Positions 1 to 11,350 of a DNA stretch of 64,000 nt are shown here, in pieces. The notes under the pieces were generated by a model. That model had not been told where the DNA came from. It made no database searches and saw nothing but the letters and a program-made list of their open reading frames with translations. Position numbers and translations under genes: made by a program. Source of the DNA: Isoperla grammatica (lineage: Eukaryota > Arthropoda > Insecta > Plecoptera > Perlodidae); contig OX246746.1 of assembly GCA_945910005.1 (NCBI GenBank), forward strand, positions 15,152,022-15,216,021. The letters run 5' to 3'. Within the stretch, counting starts at the first letter, position 1, and every line of letters begins with the position of its first letter.

Positions 1-1343
1 TTAAAAAACGTTTCTGGTGTCTTTAGATGAAGATATATTAGATTATTCTACACACGTCCCGAGCTGCAGAAACTTCATCCACATACCCCAATACTGACAA
101 TCTACGTGCCTAGGAAGACATTAAAGCGACCTTGTTTTATTGTTTATAAGACTTGCTGTCACATTCACTGACATACACATATCATCATTAGTTGTAACAA
201 TGTGACTGTCGTAAGTTGTAACAATTACGCAAGTTCAATTAAAGTTCTTGGAATATATCTCTGCCATCGTCAGACTTGGAGCAACGTTAGTGAATAATTA
301 CCGTGTAAAACAGTATTTTATAAATAATTTGTATATGCGAACATTTTGTGTGGTTGACGTTGTGTTTTGTTGTTTGCGATGTTGTAGATGTGTACTAAAA
401 AATACGCAACTGAACGAACCGAACTAAAATTAAGGTTATCTCAATCAAGCCGGAAGCTCAGTGAAGCTGGGAGCTCACTTTACATGTTAGAGGGCGCATT
501 ACCTGTACCAGTATTGAAACAGACCATAGCAACTCAATTTCGATTGGAGACAAAAGGAAGCACAGCTGATCGGCCAGCGTTGCTGACAAAAGTAAATATC
601 ATCAAAGGCCACGGTTGATTACACATTACAGGCGTTGCAACTCACTTGATGAGACATGAGCATACAAGACCTCTTCATTACAGCGTACATCGTTCGTATA
701 ACCAGACCACGGACTGACTATACGATGTACCTTTATACGCGATTGGCCAAGTCAAAGCAAAGGCTTAACTAGGTCACCGTGGACGTTTTATGAACACATT
801 AAAAAACTACAAGAGAAATAGCAGCCAAGGTTGAGCTAACTATTCAATTATTCATGATATTGCATGGTCTACGCCTAGGTATGGACCATATGCCTACACC
901 TCTAGGTCTATAACACACACCAGAGACTATTAAAATAGTCTAGCCTAGAACACAAATTTTGATCGGTGTGTTGAAAATAAGTAGGCTTCACAAAGATAAA
1001 TGCAAACATAACCTCAAAGGTGGGCGAACTGCAGGAACGGCTTCGCTTTCCACACCATGTTTTTCTATATAAACTTCAGATTACAATGAAATCGGTACCT
1101 AGAGTCGAGATTATCGAACCTCAAGTTTAATCTACCTTTTTGAACTGATGAAACGCTACCAATGGTTAATCTGAAGTTCAAAACTATTAATCTTCAGATC
1201 CGAGTAGGTGAAACCGGGCCTTAGCGAAGCTAATTCTCAGTTGCCTGAAGAGTGAATTGGCAACCACTGATTGCATTAATTTTCAAAAAGTACATAAAAT
1301 ACTCTTGAACTATGAAGATTATACTTTGAATATATAAAATCAT
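1..1343. other. AT-rich DNA, no gene recognised
   Basis: The longest open frame here is 76 codons (388-618, plus strand). It has no recognisable motif, and no splice context supports it. Near 1,075 and 1,170-1,200 there are short matching and inverted stretches built on ACTTCAGATTA and TAATCTGAAGT. Beside them lies a GAAACCGGGCC string at about 1,210, which looks like the end of an old inverted-repeat element. I could not define its other end. Confidence 0.5.
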
Positions 1344-1610
1344 AATTTTTCGTGCGAATACCCGTTATAGGGTGCACACCAGCTTTACCTGATATGCCCC
1401 TCTTCAGGTGACTTACTAGGTTATTAGGGTGTTTGGATGGCTAGGAAGGAATGTCCGAGAGCTGATAGTATAGGACACAATCCCAGAATTCGCCTTTACG
1501 ACTGAGGAAAACCTTCGAAAACACCTTTAGTCAGGACTGCCGGTGGCCAGAATCGAAATGGCGACCTCCCGAATTAGAGTCTCGCGTCTTACCGCTGAGC
1601 TACCTATGCA
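1344..1610 (-). mobile_element. SINE-1 copy 1 (tRNA-derived SINE)
   Basis: This is a full-length copy of the main SINE of the window, read on the minus strand. The tRNA-like head is at the right end (about 1,530-1,610), with A-box-like TAGCTCAGCGGTAAGACG and a B-box region that has decayed to CATTTCGATTCTGG. A central domain follows (GCAGTCCTGACT, then TCGTAAAGGCGAAT). The 3' part contains GAAGAGGGGCATATCAGG, GTGTGCACCCTATAACGGG and a short TA-rich end. Such heads normally carry the internal RNA polymerase III promoter, and the element would be copied by a partner LINE. No protein is encoded. Confidence 0.9.
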
Positions 1611-2557
1611 TTGATGAAAGCTTATGTGAACAGGTCTGCACTTATATCGCTAACAAGAGTACAATGAACATCTAAAACATTTTATGGTTTTATGTTCAGG
1701 AATAGAATACAAATAATAATAATATTGTTATCTAAAAGCTTTACACGACGTTAAAGTATTTGATGTACTGTAAGTAAACCATCATCCGACTAATCATAAA
1801 TACATTTAAGTGGGTTTATCTCAACTCATATAACAATATTTCAAGGATGATAATTAACAATAAATTAATAAATTTCATAAATGCGCAGTTTTCCCAATTA
1901 ATATAATTTGATTATAGCCAAATAACAACCTTACACATTTCGATACAATTGTGTTATTTTGTCAAACAAAGCTTCATGAAATTAATTATGATATAACAAA
2001 TGCATAACCAATATTGGTAATGGGGGTTGGTTTGCAGTGGTTACAGGCAGAAAGCAAGGGAGGGAGAGTGGGGGTCCGTGCCTACGCAGAACGCACAATC
2101 ATGTGGTTGTGCGTGGGTGCAGCCTCAACCCTGCAACCTCTGACTCCTGCAATGTCATTTCATTTCACACCACGACCCAGTTTGCTGGAACAATAGGTGC
2201 ATTAGTCATACACAGAAGCGCGAACATCAATAATTAAAATCAAATAATAATTATAAGCAATTGTTTTTACATTTCGCGATGTGAATACAAATGAGCTATA
2301 GAAAACATGCGTTGTGGTCGGCGGACGAATGCAAATCACATGCTGGTTTCACATAAAAACTGTTCGAAAAGTGGAATATATTGATGTGTATCTACAGATC
2401 CCAGCAAAACGTTCTAGCGAAACTAAAAGATTAAATAATTTTGTCAGTCTACTTTTGGGTGAATGAATTATAATTACGTATATTTGTTTTGTGGCTAACA
2501 ATATTGTAAGCACGCCACTTGAAAATGTTATAAGTTATATTAATAATTATATTTTAA

Positions 2558-2559
<2 letters not shown>
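1611..2559. other. AT-rich DNA, no gene recognised
   Basis: There is one GC-richer island at about 2,014-2,200 with two overlapping open frames of 60 and 66 codons. Neither peptide resembles a family I know, and the frames read the same G/C-rich stretch twice. I see no promoter, splice pair or repeat that defines it. Confidence 0.4.
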
Positions 2560-2598
<39 letters not shown>

Positions 2599-2677
2599 AA
2601 ATAATAATAATAATAATCAAAATAATAATAAGAAGAAGAAGAAGAAGAAGGAGAAGAAAAATAATAACAAAAATACA

Positions 2678-2724
<47 letters not shown>

Positions 2725-2903
2725 TAATAATAATTATAATAATAATAATAATAATAATAATAATTTTTTTTTTTTTTTTTTTTTTTTATTACAAACTAAA
2801 GCAATGTACATTTCAATTTGTGCATACTTAATATCCCACTAAGCCTAGTGGCTTATCAGTGGGTCACATACACATAATACTTATAATAATAATACTTCTA
2901 CAC

Positions 2904-2986
<83 letters not shown>

Positions 2987-3030
2987 AAAAATAATAATAA
3001 TAGTAATATAAATAATAATAATAATATGAA
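2560..3030. repeat. Composite AAT/AAG microsatellite cluster
   Basis: Long runs of AAT units lie at about 2,560-2,600, 2,680-2,760 and 2,905-2,985. They are interspersed with AAG units (2,630-2,660) and a poly-T run (about 2,764-2,787). The tract is interrupted at 2,788-2,900 by non-repetitive sequence. Minus-strand poly-isoleucine frames across it are by-products of the repeat. Confidence 0.95.
2764..2877 (-). mobile_element. Possible retroposon 3' end with poly-A tail
   Basis: On the minus strand this reads as a short hairpin (AGCCACTAGGCTTAGTGGG), then about 40 bp, then TAATAAAA and about 24 A residues. That is the usual layout of a reverse-transcribed 3' end with polyadenylation signal and tail. 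It sits between AAT arrays. The layout resembles the poly-A-ended piece at about 53,812-53,961, but I could not show that the two are one family. Only the 3' end is present. Confidence 0.4.
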
Positions 3031-4710
3031 CGATATATTTAATTAGTAGAATTTTATAAGGTAAGCACATGGAAATACTTGACATTTATGTCCGTACAAC
3101 ATGTTTACTCCGGTTTTGACTGAGTTTTTATGTATTGCAACAATAAAATGATAATAACAATAATTATTATAATAATTAGACACTGCATAACTATCATTTA
3201 ATTATTTAAAAGAATTTTCACTTATTCAAAATGTGCTAAATGGGCAGTCGTCAGTAATATTCAATATGTTCTGGTACTAAAAAAAAAACAAAACACTTAA
3301 AGCGTATATCTATTTCTTCGTTAAGAATATGGTCAGTGCATCTTTAAAAACACAGATTTTGAATGAAGGAAAAAGAAAAGACTGACTTCAAAGATGGTCT
3401 TTGAGATGGGTCTATTTTTCTCACGACCATCAAAACCCTTTGAACACTGAACATGCCATATCTTTGTAGAAGGAGCAATCAAGATTCATACTATTTTATA
3501 AAGTAAAATTATGTATAGTCTGGTAAAAGCAACAGCAACTTATTTAGTATCGGAAGTAGCCGTATATTTTATTATATCCTACGTCTTTGGCGCGTGAACG
3601 ATTACAATGCAGAGGCCATGAATATATGCATTATGACATAGTGAAATCCTTTTTTTGGCCGGGCGGCGAAGAGCAAACATAGAAAGAAGGGGAGAAAGCA
3701 AATTTTGGCCGAATCAATAAAATGAAATCTGACAGTGACAGTTTCATGTAGACATCTATCGCAGGAAATCACGCACGCAAGACAAGTTAGGATAGCGACA
3801 AAAACGAAGCCATCTTGCTGGACTTACTCGTATGCAAGATTGTTAATTCGCTAGTATCCATTTTCCTGTAATATTACGTTCACTGAACTGTCAAAACTTT
3901 AGCGGGGAACCAGTGAGTGGGTCAGCAGCAAAACCTTTCGTCTCAAGATGATTGATTTGTGGGAAATCAAGAATATGTGTTTCTGTTACTTGTAGGCGTT
4001 TCAAGTATGTCTACTGACATTAGTTATATTAGCAGGGGTTAGTTTAAAATGCATGGCTACTCCTCCACAACCTTGGAATATGCACCTTTTTAGATGAATA
4101 GCTGCTTTCTTATTGTTTTGTGAAGATGGCGTGGTTTTGAAACTAAGTAGTGGATGGAAAGGTAGGTTTTGAACCTATGCATGAATTCTCCTTGTAATAA
4201 CATTGCAGATGATCAATTCTGCACCGAAATGGACTGTCGTGGAAAAAGCTGGCAACAACTAATTTTTAGATAGTAGGTTTTGCTTCTGACCCACGCATGT
4301 TTGAAAAAATGTTGAGTATGCGGAAGTTTGTGTGACGAGGTAATTCTTTCAGTATTTTCCACGCAATTCAAATGAAAACAAGTGAATGTTTGTCAACTAC
4401 ACCATGAAACAACTTTCAGGAATAGCCCCTCAGTTGTTAGTATACATGTATTTGTTTAAATGGTGTTTGGTTAATTGGTGACCACAAATTGTATATTACA
4501 AGATACACATTATACCCTTGATGTCCAGAATGTTAAACTAGGACAAATTAATTAAGCTGTATTCTAGTTATGAAATTAATTTGGGGTATTGTAGCCCGAA
4601 GTTAAATTCGACCAATTGATTAATTGACTGGATGAAACATGATTTATAATGATTAGTAGATTGTCCAGTGTAGGATGGACATAACTTTCATAAACGTGAC
4701 ATCATTAAGT
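3031..4710. other. Unique-looking AT-rich DNA, no gene recognised
   Basis: No frame above 60 codons, tandem repeat or long inverted repeat is visible. An intron or intergenic DNA would both look like this. Confidence 0.4.
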
Positions 4711-4712
4711 CG

Positions 4713-4785
4713 GACCCACTCCTTCCCCTCCCGGCCCACCGTTATCGGCCTGGGGGGGGAGGGGGGAGAAGGGGCTCTGTCTGAC
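4713..4785. repeat. GC-rich imperfect hairpin with G tracts
   Basis: A C-rich left arm (GTCGGACCCACTCC then CCCCTCCCGGCCC) faces a G-rich right arm (GGCCTGGGGGGG through GGGGCTCTGTCTGAC). Arms of about 30 bp with several mismatches flank a loop near GTTATC. The strand with G runs could also form a quadruplex. Confidence 0.5.
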
Positions 4786-5740
4786 AAGATACGCCGCTGA
4801 GCGGTGCAAAGTTTAATATGAGCTGTAAACAGTTATTCTCATTAAATTGCGTGTCTTCCGTCCTAAACACGGTCGATTGGAGCAGAGCGGGCGATGGAAC
4901 TGTTTTAGTCAAGCCCCTATGACTCCATAGCAGTAGGCGGTGAAAATCTATTGCAAATTGAATGCCGCCATTAATATGGAATTCGCGCTATTTTATTTGA
5001 AATTATCTTTTTAAAATAAAAAGAAAACGTAGCAAACTTATCACAAACTTAACACTTTAGATTTTTAACAGTATCTGGTCTAAATAAACTTTTTTATTGA
5101 AGCAGTTTCAATTATTAAAAATACCAATTATGAAAATTTGAATAACGATCCACGTAGTCTCTGGATTACAAAAACCATTTTATTTCCATATTAATGGCAG
5201 CCTTCAATATGCAATTACGACCCCAGTGCCAGTGCGTCATCTAGACCTACTTTAGTACTATTCCAACATCTTTGATTTTAGTTGTGAGTAGTGACTGAAA
5301 GAGATGGTGTTTGCGGCATTTTGCGAATATTTCCATAAAGTACCGTGTTCAATTTCAGTCGATACTGTCTTATTAGTCCTTGTTCATATCACACCATGTG
5401 TTAAAACTTCGTAAAATAATAATATGATCTTCTTTGCGTCTTGCGTGTACGGTCGTGGCCGATTTCTCGAAGCCATCGCATAGCAAAATTTCACTCAGAT
5501 AAGTATTCTTCTCTATAGAGAATGGAAAACCACGAAAGTCATTGACAGGATGGATGTCATGTCCAGGTATATTGAGCTTTATACGCTTATACTTGTTCCA
5601 AATGTTCTTATTGTGAATTTTAAATGTTTTTTTTTCTATACTGGCTATAATCAGTTGCCTTGTAAATGGGTAAGAATTAAGACGTGCACTGTATGGGTAA
5701 GTATAGTAAAAAAAAAAAAAAATCGTATTAATTGTCTAAC

Positions 5741-5841
5741 AATAAAGAAGTTCTCTTAACGTGGAAACTTCTTTATCGACTCTGTAGTAGGTTTTCCAAA
5801 TGTTTGATAAAATGTTTAATATTTGGTGGAGGTGCCGGGTA
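5741..5841 (+). mobile_element. LTR-retrotransposon end with tRNA-Ala-like primer-binding site
   Basis: TGGTGGAGGTGCCGGGTA (5,824-5,841) is complementary over its first 16 bases to the CCA-bearing 3' end of animal tRNA-Ala as I know it (ends CCCGGCACCTCCA plus CCA). A polyadenylation signal AATAAA lies 83 bp upstream at 5,741, where the R-U5 part of an LTR would be. The spacer before TGG is ATT, not the usual CA end. I found no matching second LTR, polypurine tract or gag/pol frame, so this would be a fragment. A very similar arrangement occurs at about 52,530-52,642. Confidence 0.45.
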
Positions 5842-6476
5842 AAAAATAAATACTTTTCTTTTTTCATTTTCTTTATTTTAATAATACGCACATGACAAAC
5901 TTAGTTTGTAAGTGTGTATAAAACTAAGTTACAAGTGAAGACTAAGTAAAAGAATTGTCTGTGTTGTCGAAGCAACAACTTTGCGTAATGCTTGTTTAAA
6001 ATTCTTCTTGGGGGGTGGTGGGGGGGGGGGAGGGGGGAGGGGGGGGGGGAAATAGCGCTGATATTTGACCGGGCCACCCACTTTTCAAGGAATAGCCTTC
6101 TTGTTAATGTAGTCTAATACAAAAGGAGTCGGTTAGGAATCGAGTACCCGAAGTCATCACTGGGTTGGGGAGTATGACCACTATTTTCAAGAGAATATGT
6201 TTTTCTTCCAGGTTTTCTTCTGCTCGAGACGGTGGGTGTACTGTTATAGCAGTGCGCCCGCTAAGACCCCCTTTGAACGAATCTAAGTAGGCGTGTAATC
6301 CTTCGACAATGACGTGGGGCAAACCGCGCAACGGATTTTAACAAGACCACCTCGTTTAGACATCGTCTGGCAACAAGGTAGCCGTATTTTCGTTAATCTT
6401 CTCGATATTATTACCGTAAGGTTATCAAACAAAATACAATTATAAACCTATTAGCAAAATGTCTGGAAATTAAAAT
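5842..6476. other. No gene; includes a G-rich tract
   Basis: The only marked feature is the G-rich run at about 6,011-6,050, with blocks of 6 to 10 G separated by single T or A. It is a strong quadruplex candidate. A 75-codon minus-strand frame (6,104-6,331) has no recognisable motif. Confidence 0.5.
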
Positions 6477-7685
6477 CAGTGGCGGATATAGACTTCAGAA
6501 ACGGAAGGGGCGATCATAGAAACATAATTGTAAATATATTTATTTTTACATTTGCCCCATACTCACCCATCCTCAATCCCTCCCCTGCCAGCACAACCCT
6601 AAACACAAAATAATGGATAGCGTAAACTTTAGATGAGAACAAAAATAAAACATAGTCAGACGTTTGATCACTTTAAACTTTGAACTTTGAATGAGTGTAA
6701 TATGCTAATTTATATTTGCTTCGGCTATTTCAACGGACTTTGTCCTTTTATAAAGAGTGTTTTATAGTGAGGGAGATAAAAGAGATAGAGGTAACACGCA
6801 GTACGCCCTATGACAGTGTGATAGGTGTAAAGCTGAGGTGGATAACGATTTTATACGCTCAAACAACAGATTGGACATGATCTCTAGCTAACGGCGAGTG
6901 TAGTAGTGGTCACAGGACCTCTGTGACGTTTGAGCAAATGTGCATACTAAATAGGGAGAGTAAAGTGATGAATGTTTTTACAAACTTTAAATGATTTTTT
7001 TTATGAACGAACACAACAGAGTCTGCAATGTTATGGATAGAGTTATGCCTGCTTTAAATATACAAACATTTTTGATCAAAACCGTTCCATTGCTCCGAAT
7101 TAAAAATTATATTTTTGAGAAATTTGATTTTTGAAATTCGACATAAGTTTACTTTAATATATTTTGCTGTTAACAGATAGTTGCATGCGAGAGTTTGGAT
7201 TATTTTCATATTTACATCATGGAAGCCTAAAAATTCCATCCTGGTAGTAGCTCTACGAAAGGGTTGAACTTCCTGTGTTGATGCTGTAAAGAACATTCTT
7301 TCTGGGGCTGAGCCCCAGACACCAGAGGCTAAATAAATATCCTCTGAAACTTACTTCACACCTACCAGAAAAATAAATTTGGTTCACTAGTTATTTAGAC
7401 GGATTGTGCATTGTTACTCTTAGTATTAAAACCATTAGTTGAAGGGGCAATCAGTTCATAACCCTATAGTGCTTTAATTTTAATTATTTGAGTTTTGGTG
7501 GGAGTGGCTTTTTTGATCTTGGTGGAGCGTAAGGCTATATTCAAATTCAAAAGGGACCTAATAAGGTGGGGTTTGTGGGTATTCTCCAGCCTTTTTGCCT
7601 CTTTGCGATGCAATTAAATTATCCAAGTGTCAATGTCAATACATGGTTCATAATTGTGGGCCTTTGGTCGGACAATCCGCCACTG
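6477..7685. mobile_element. hAT-like DNA transposon, non-autonomous
   Basis: The two ends carry an identical 11-bp inverted repeat, CAGTGGCGGAT at 6,477-6,487 and its complement at 7,675-7,685. Outside them lie ATTAAAAT (left) and TTTAAAAA (right), which agree at 6 of 8 positions, as expected of a worn 8-bp target duplication. hAT elements have CAG...CTG ends and 8-bp duplications. The interior is AT-rich with no transposase frame. It holds a GGGGCTGAGCCCC hairpin at about 7,299, a kind of string also seen in the element at 39,096-39,528. Orientation is arbitrary. Confidence 0.7.
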
Positions 7686-8033
7686 TTTAAAAATTTGGCC
7701 AGATCATAGAACCATCTTTGCAGGATCGAAAGGAATGTTCAGAATTGGTTTTCTTGGCCACATTTTTTGTGTGAAAACAATTACAGCTCGAAGCTGTGAT
7801 GGCTTGCGATCTTCATTGCAGGCGCTTTTAGCTCTGCACAAACAGAAACAGAAACAGACGCAACGATAATGAGATAATGGACGGACATGGCAATTCAATT
7901 TAATGGTTCTCTTTCTTACTGACGGTCGATTGCAAAAGAGAGAAGGGATGGGGGCTTCGCTATTAACAACTACATAAATACCTTTAAAGGGCTTCACTAT
8001 TCGCTACATAACTACCTTTAAATTAATGGTCAG

Positions 8034-8395
8034 TTCGGGTATCCGGGTACCGGGTAGGCCTCGGGTACACGTCTACCCGGGTATTTTTTTAAAAGCCAAA
8101 TACTATATTTGTTCTTTTAATAACCTGTACTTTTATCAGGATATTATTCATTAATCTCTATTAATTACTTATATCGTAGGCCTACTTTCTTTGAGCTTTC
8201 ACTCTACAGTAGGCCTACTACAGTTTACAAGTCTAGTCCTACTTATTCAATTAAACTACATTACACTGTCCTTTGGGTATTACTTTCTTCCTTCATCACT
8301 TCAAATATCCATCCACAAATAAAAAAAGTGAGCCAGAACTTTTCTTTTTTGCGGCTGATATACCCGGGAATTCTCCGGGTAATAAAACCGGTACC
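8034..8395. mobile_element. Candidate hAT-like MITE with CGGGTA repeats
   Basis: The left end (TTCGGGTATCCGGGTACCGGG) and the right end (ACCGGTACCCGAT) are imperfect inverted repeats rich in CGGGTA. AT-rich DNA with CCTACTGTAG-type strings lies between them. The left boundary CAGTTCGGG is plausible for hAT. I see no clear CTG partner or target duplication on the right, so boundaries and class are uncertain. Confidence 0.35.
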
Positions 8396-8399
8396 CGAT

Positions 8400-10905
8400 T
8401 TCAAAAATAGTTAACCACATTGAACTCTACTTTAAATACAGTTTACTTATCTTGTGAAGAATACTTTACTATGGCCAGTATGTTTTGAATCGAAATAATT
8501 ACATTTTTGTACAAGTCTAAAATATATAAAACATCAACATCCATTCAGTGCAATAGGGATTACTTTACTCCACCTGGAATAAATATGACACCACGTGAGT
8601 GCTAAAATTGTTATTTGAAGAAGAAATTTTAAGAAAATAGACGAAAGAACTGTTGATTCGCAAAACAGATGAAAGCAGTTCAACGTCAATGGTTCAATTC
8701 AAACAAATATTTGTATCTAGAGACCTACAGCTTGAAGTAGTAAAAAATGTAGGCTACCCTAGTGCTTAGTTTAAATGGCTTTAATAAATGCTTGCGCGCC
8801 CTCAACTACAGTGCAATGCTAAATAGTATATACTGACGAGTTCTGTTAATTTCTACTCTGTTATCTGAGCCATGGTACAAACTAATTAGAGCTATGCTAC
8901 ATTATTGTCTTGAATCTTGATAAATGCCAACGGAGTTAAACTGAATGGTGGAGTGTTTTGCTGAACATCAGCGTGCTATGTCAGGCAAATGTCAGAGTGC
9001 CATGCTAAGTATATCGGTGTGACCAGGGAACTGTCGTACATGTAAAAAATCGTGCCCTGGAAAGGAAATGTAATTTATATGCAAACAATACCCGCAGCTC
9101 TAAAAACCGAGAGCTCAACATATTGCCATGTCAACGGTTGATTTATGTATCTCTCAAGAATACGTTTCAATGTTTGTCTACGTCTACGTATACGTTGTAC
9201 TCATTCGTAAAGTAAAGTGTATATATTATGTTTGACGATATAGACGATGAAATGCGGCTGTGACATGGCACTACCTAACTTCTGAATACTGTTTAAACGC
9301 ATTTTCCATTTACTCGGATAAAAATTGTTGTTTAAACTATTTATTAAGTAATTGCGTTGAATGTTTAGTTTGGAACAACATTCAATATTTTTTGACGATG
9401 AACAATTTGTCACTTTTTCACCGATATATGTGAGTTTTTGATACTACAAGCGCAATAACTTCTGTAGAGTAGATTGTAGCTATTTTAATTAACAATGCAA
9501 TATTTTTGTAGTACGATTGAACGGGGATTTTCTTCTCTACCATGGTATATTTTATCAGCAACTGAACAAACAAATTATTATTTTATTTAAAATTAATTTC
9601 ATTTATTATTCGCAAATTGTATTTAATATTTTAGGCTGCTTAAGATAAAACAAGTAAGTTTATATTTTATGAAGCAATTATTAAAGAATTACCTTCGGAC
9701 AAGTCGTTTAAATGAAACATTATGATCATATTGAATGTATTGCGGGGGTAGTTCCGAGTCGAAATGACTAGAGACTTTAATTTCAAATCTCTTAAAAGTT
9801 GTTTGAAAGTAGAATGGTACACCATTATGAATGAAAAAACTTAAAAACTTGCCAACAAAGAACTTCGAATGAAGTCTCGTACTTAAGCTCTTTACTTCAA
9901 TCGCGCGATGGAAGATATACTTAAGCCATAAGCTAGAACGTTGTCTATAATGCACACCGCTATAAAGCTTATAACTAACTGTGAGAGTGGATAATGAACT
10001 GATTTTAAATGTGTCAGAGATTACGACGGAATTAAGTGAAATAAAAAGAAGACATCGATTAAACAAGGTAAATTTATTTTCATAATATATACTTATATAT
10101 GGTTAAAAAACAATGTTTTACTGGTAACTATTATCCGTCCAATGCTACATCATCCTCATATTTTTACATATGCTATCTTTAACATGGTAATGTACGTAAT
10201 AGTTGTGCTATTTGATTCTTGAGGCAAAGTTTTGAAATGGTTAATAAGTTGTAATAGTTGTATCAAGTCTTAGGTATGGAAGTGGTAGTGCTAGTAATCA
10301 ATGGTAATTGTATTATAGTATTAATATTAATGTTGTAGTGATTGGACAACATTATAGTTATATTAATAGTTGTAACCGTTGTTGTGTGTTGAGTGGAAGA
10401 AGTGATAAAGACCGTCATACGCAACTAAAACCACACATTTATCAAGTGTATCCGCCCATATTTTTCAATTGTTTTTAACGCTAGAAGAAACAATAATCTT
10501 CTCTCAGCTGAATTCCTCTTACATAATATTACAAATTTGTTGATCATTATTTCAAAGCGCGGTACCTGCCTCCGCCCCTAGCTACGTTTTATGCGTGGGT
10601 GGATTGTTTGTCGACTTAAGCTGAGTGGCTTATATAAAAGGCAAATATTATTACCTGGGATACTTGAAGCAGCCGACATAATTTGTGTGCTCTAAAAATG
10701 GAGAACGACAGATGCGAAGACGAGAACAAGTTAACGTGTATTACTTGTTACATCCGTCGGTTATGATGGTGCCAATACTACTTTTACACCTAAAACTGAA
10801 GCAATCAATTATTTGGATACTTCTTTAGTTTTTAGTTGATTGTAAACAAGAAATAAGGGATCACTGCTGTAAGATATGATAAATAAATAAAATAAAATAA
10901 ATAAA
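8400..10905. other. AT-rich DNA, no gene recognised
   Basis: There is one 125-codon minus-strand frame (9,689-10,066) with no domain, no compositional shift and no flanking splice pattern. Its residues are the F/S/L/K-rich mix expected of random AT-rich DNA. TAAATAAATAAAATAAAATAA at about 10,880-10,900 marks the edge of the repeat that follows. Confidence 0.4.
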
Positions 10906-10912
10906 TTCACAT

Positions 10913-11128
10913 TTAGAGTCTACCCACTCAGTAATTAAACTGATTTGCAGTGGGGGACTTTAATTTAAAGCGACTAAAACAACCCTGTAGGCTCCGAACA
11001 CCATCGACGAGTGAGCGATAACCAATCAAAGATCGATATGACAAATACGAAACATATGAATCAGTGATTGGACAGTGCGAACACCTGTGGACAAATGTCA
11101 GACCGATTCAGAACAACTTTGAATAAAT
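10913..11128 (-). mobile_element. Dispersed repeat sharing SINE-2 tail, copy A
   Basis: This copy aligns in the opposite direction with 61,008-61,197. Shared blocks include GTCCCCCACTG, AATTTAAAGCGACTAAA (in complement), AAAGATCGATAT, GAAACATATGAATCAGT, GCGAACACCTG and CAGAACAACTTTGAAT. Copy A has about 25 bp extra around 10,995-11,020. Its 3' 45 bp (CCCCCACTGCAAATCAG, ACTGAGTGGGTAGAC) matches the SINE-2 tail, but the body does not. Confidence 0.75.
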
Positions 11129-11285
11129 AGTGAATTCGTACTGTTCTATGATTATTATCTTTGTGAGTACGAACTTTAAAGCTAAACCCAGCTTTAAGGT
11201 AAGTGTATGCAATAGTTGTAATACAAGTGTGTCAATAATCACAAAACAATAGCAGTGTATTATATTATTATAGGTTTGTTTTCAC

Positions 11286-11350
11286 GGCAGCTTAATTGGC
11301 AACTGCACCGGCAGAGTCGGAGGATCTGGATTCAATCCTAAGTCGGGTCA
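11286..11350 (+). mobile_element. tRNA-like sequence (SINE head relic)
   Basis: GGCAGCTTAATTGGCAACTG resembles an A box, and GGATCTGGATTCAATCC ends in a B-box-like TTCAATCC. Between them GCACCGGC and CGGAGG are arranged like an anticodon arm. It lacks paired acceptor-stem ends, so it is a tRNA-derived relic and not a working tRNA gene. Confidence 0.5.
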
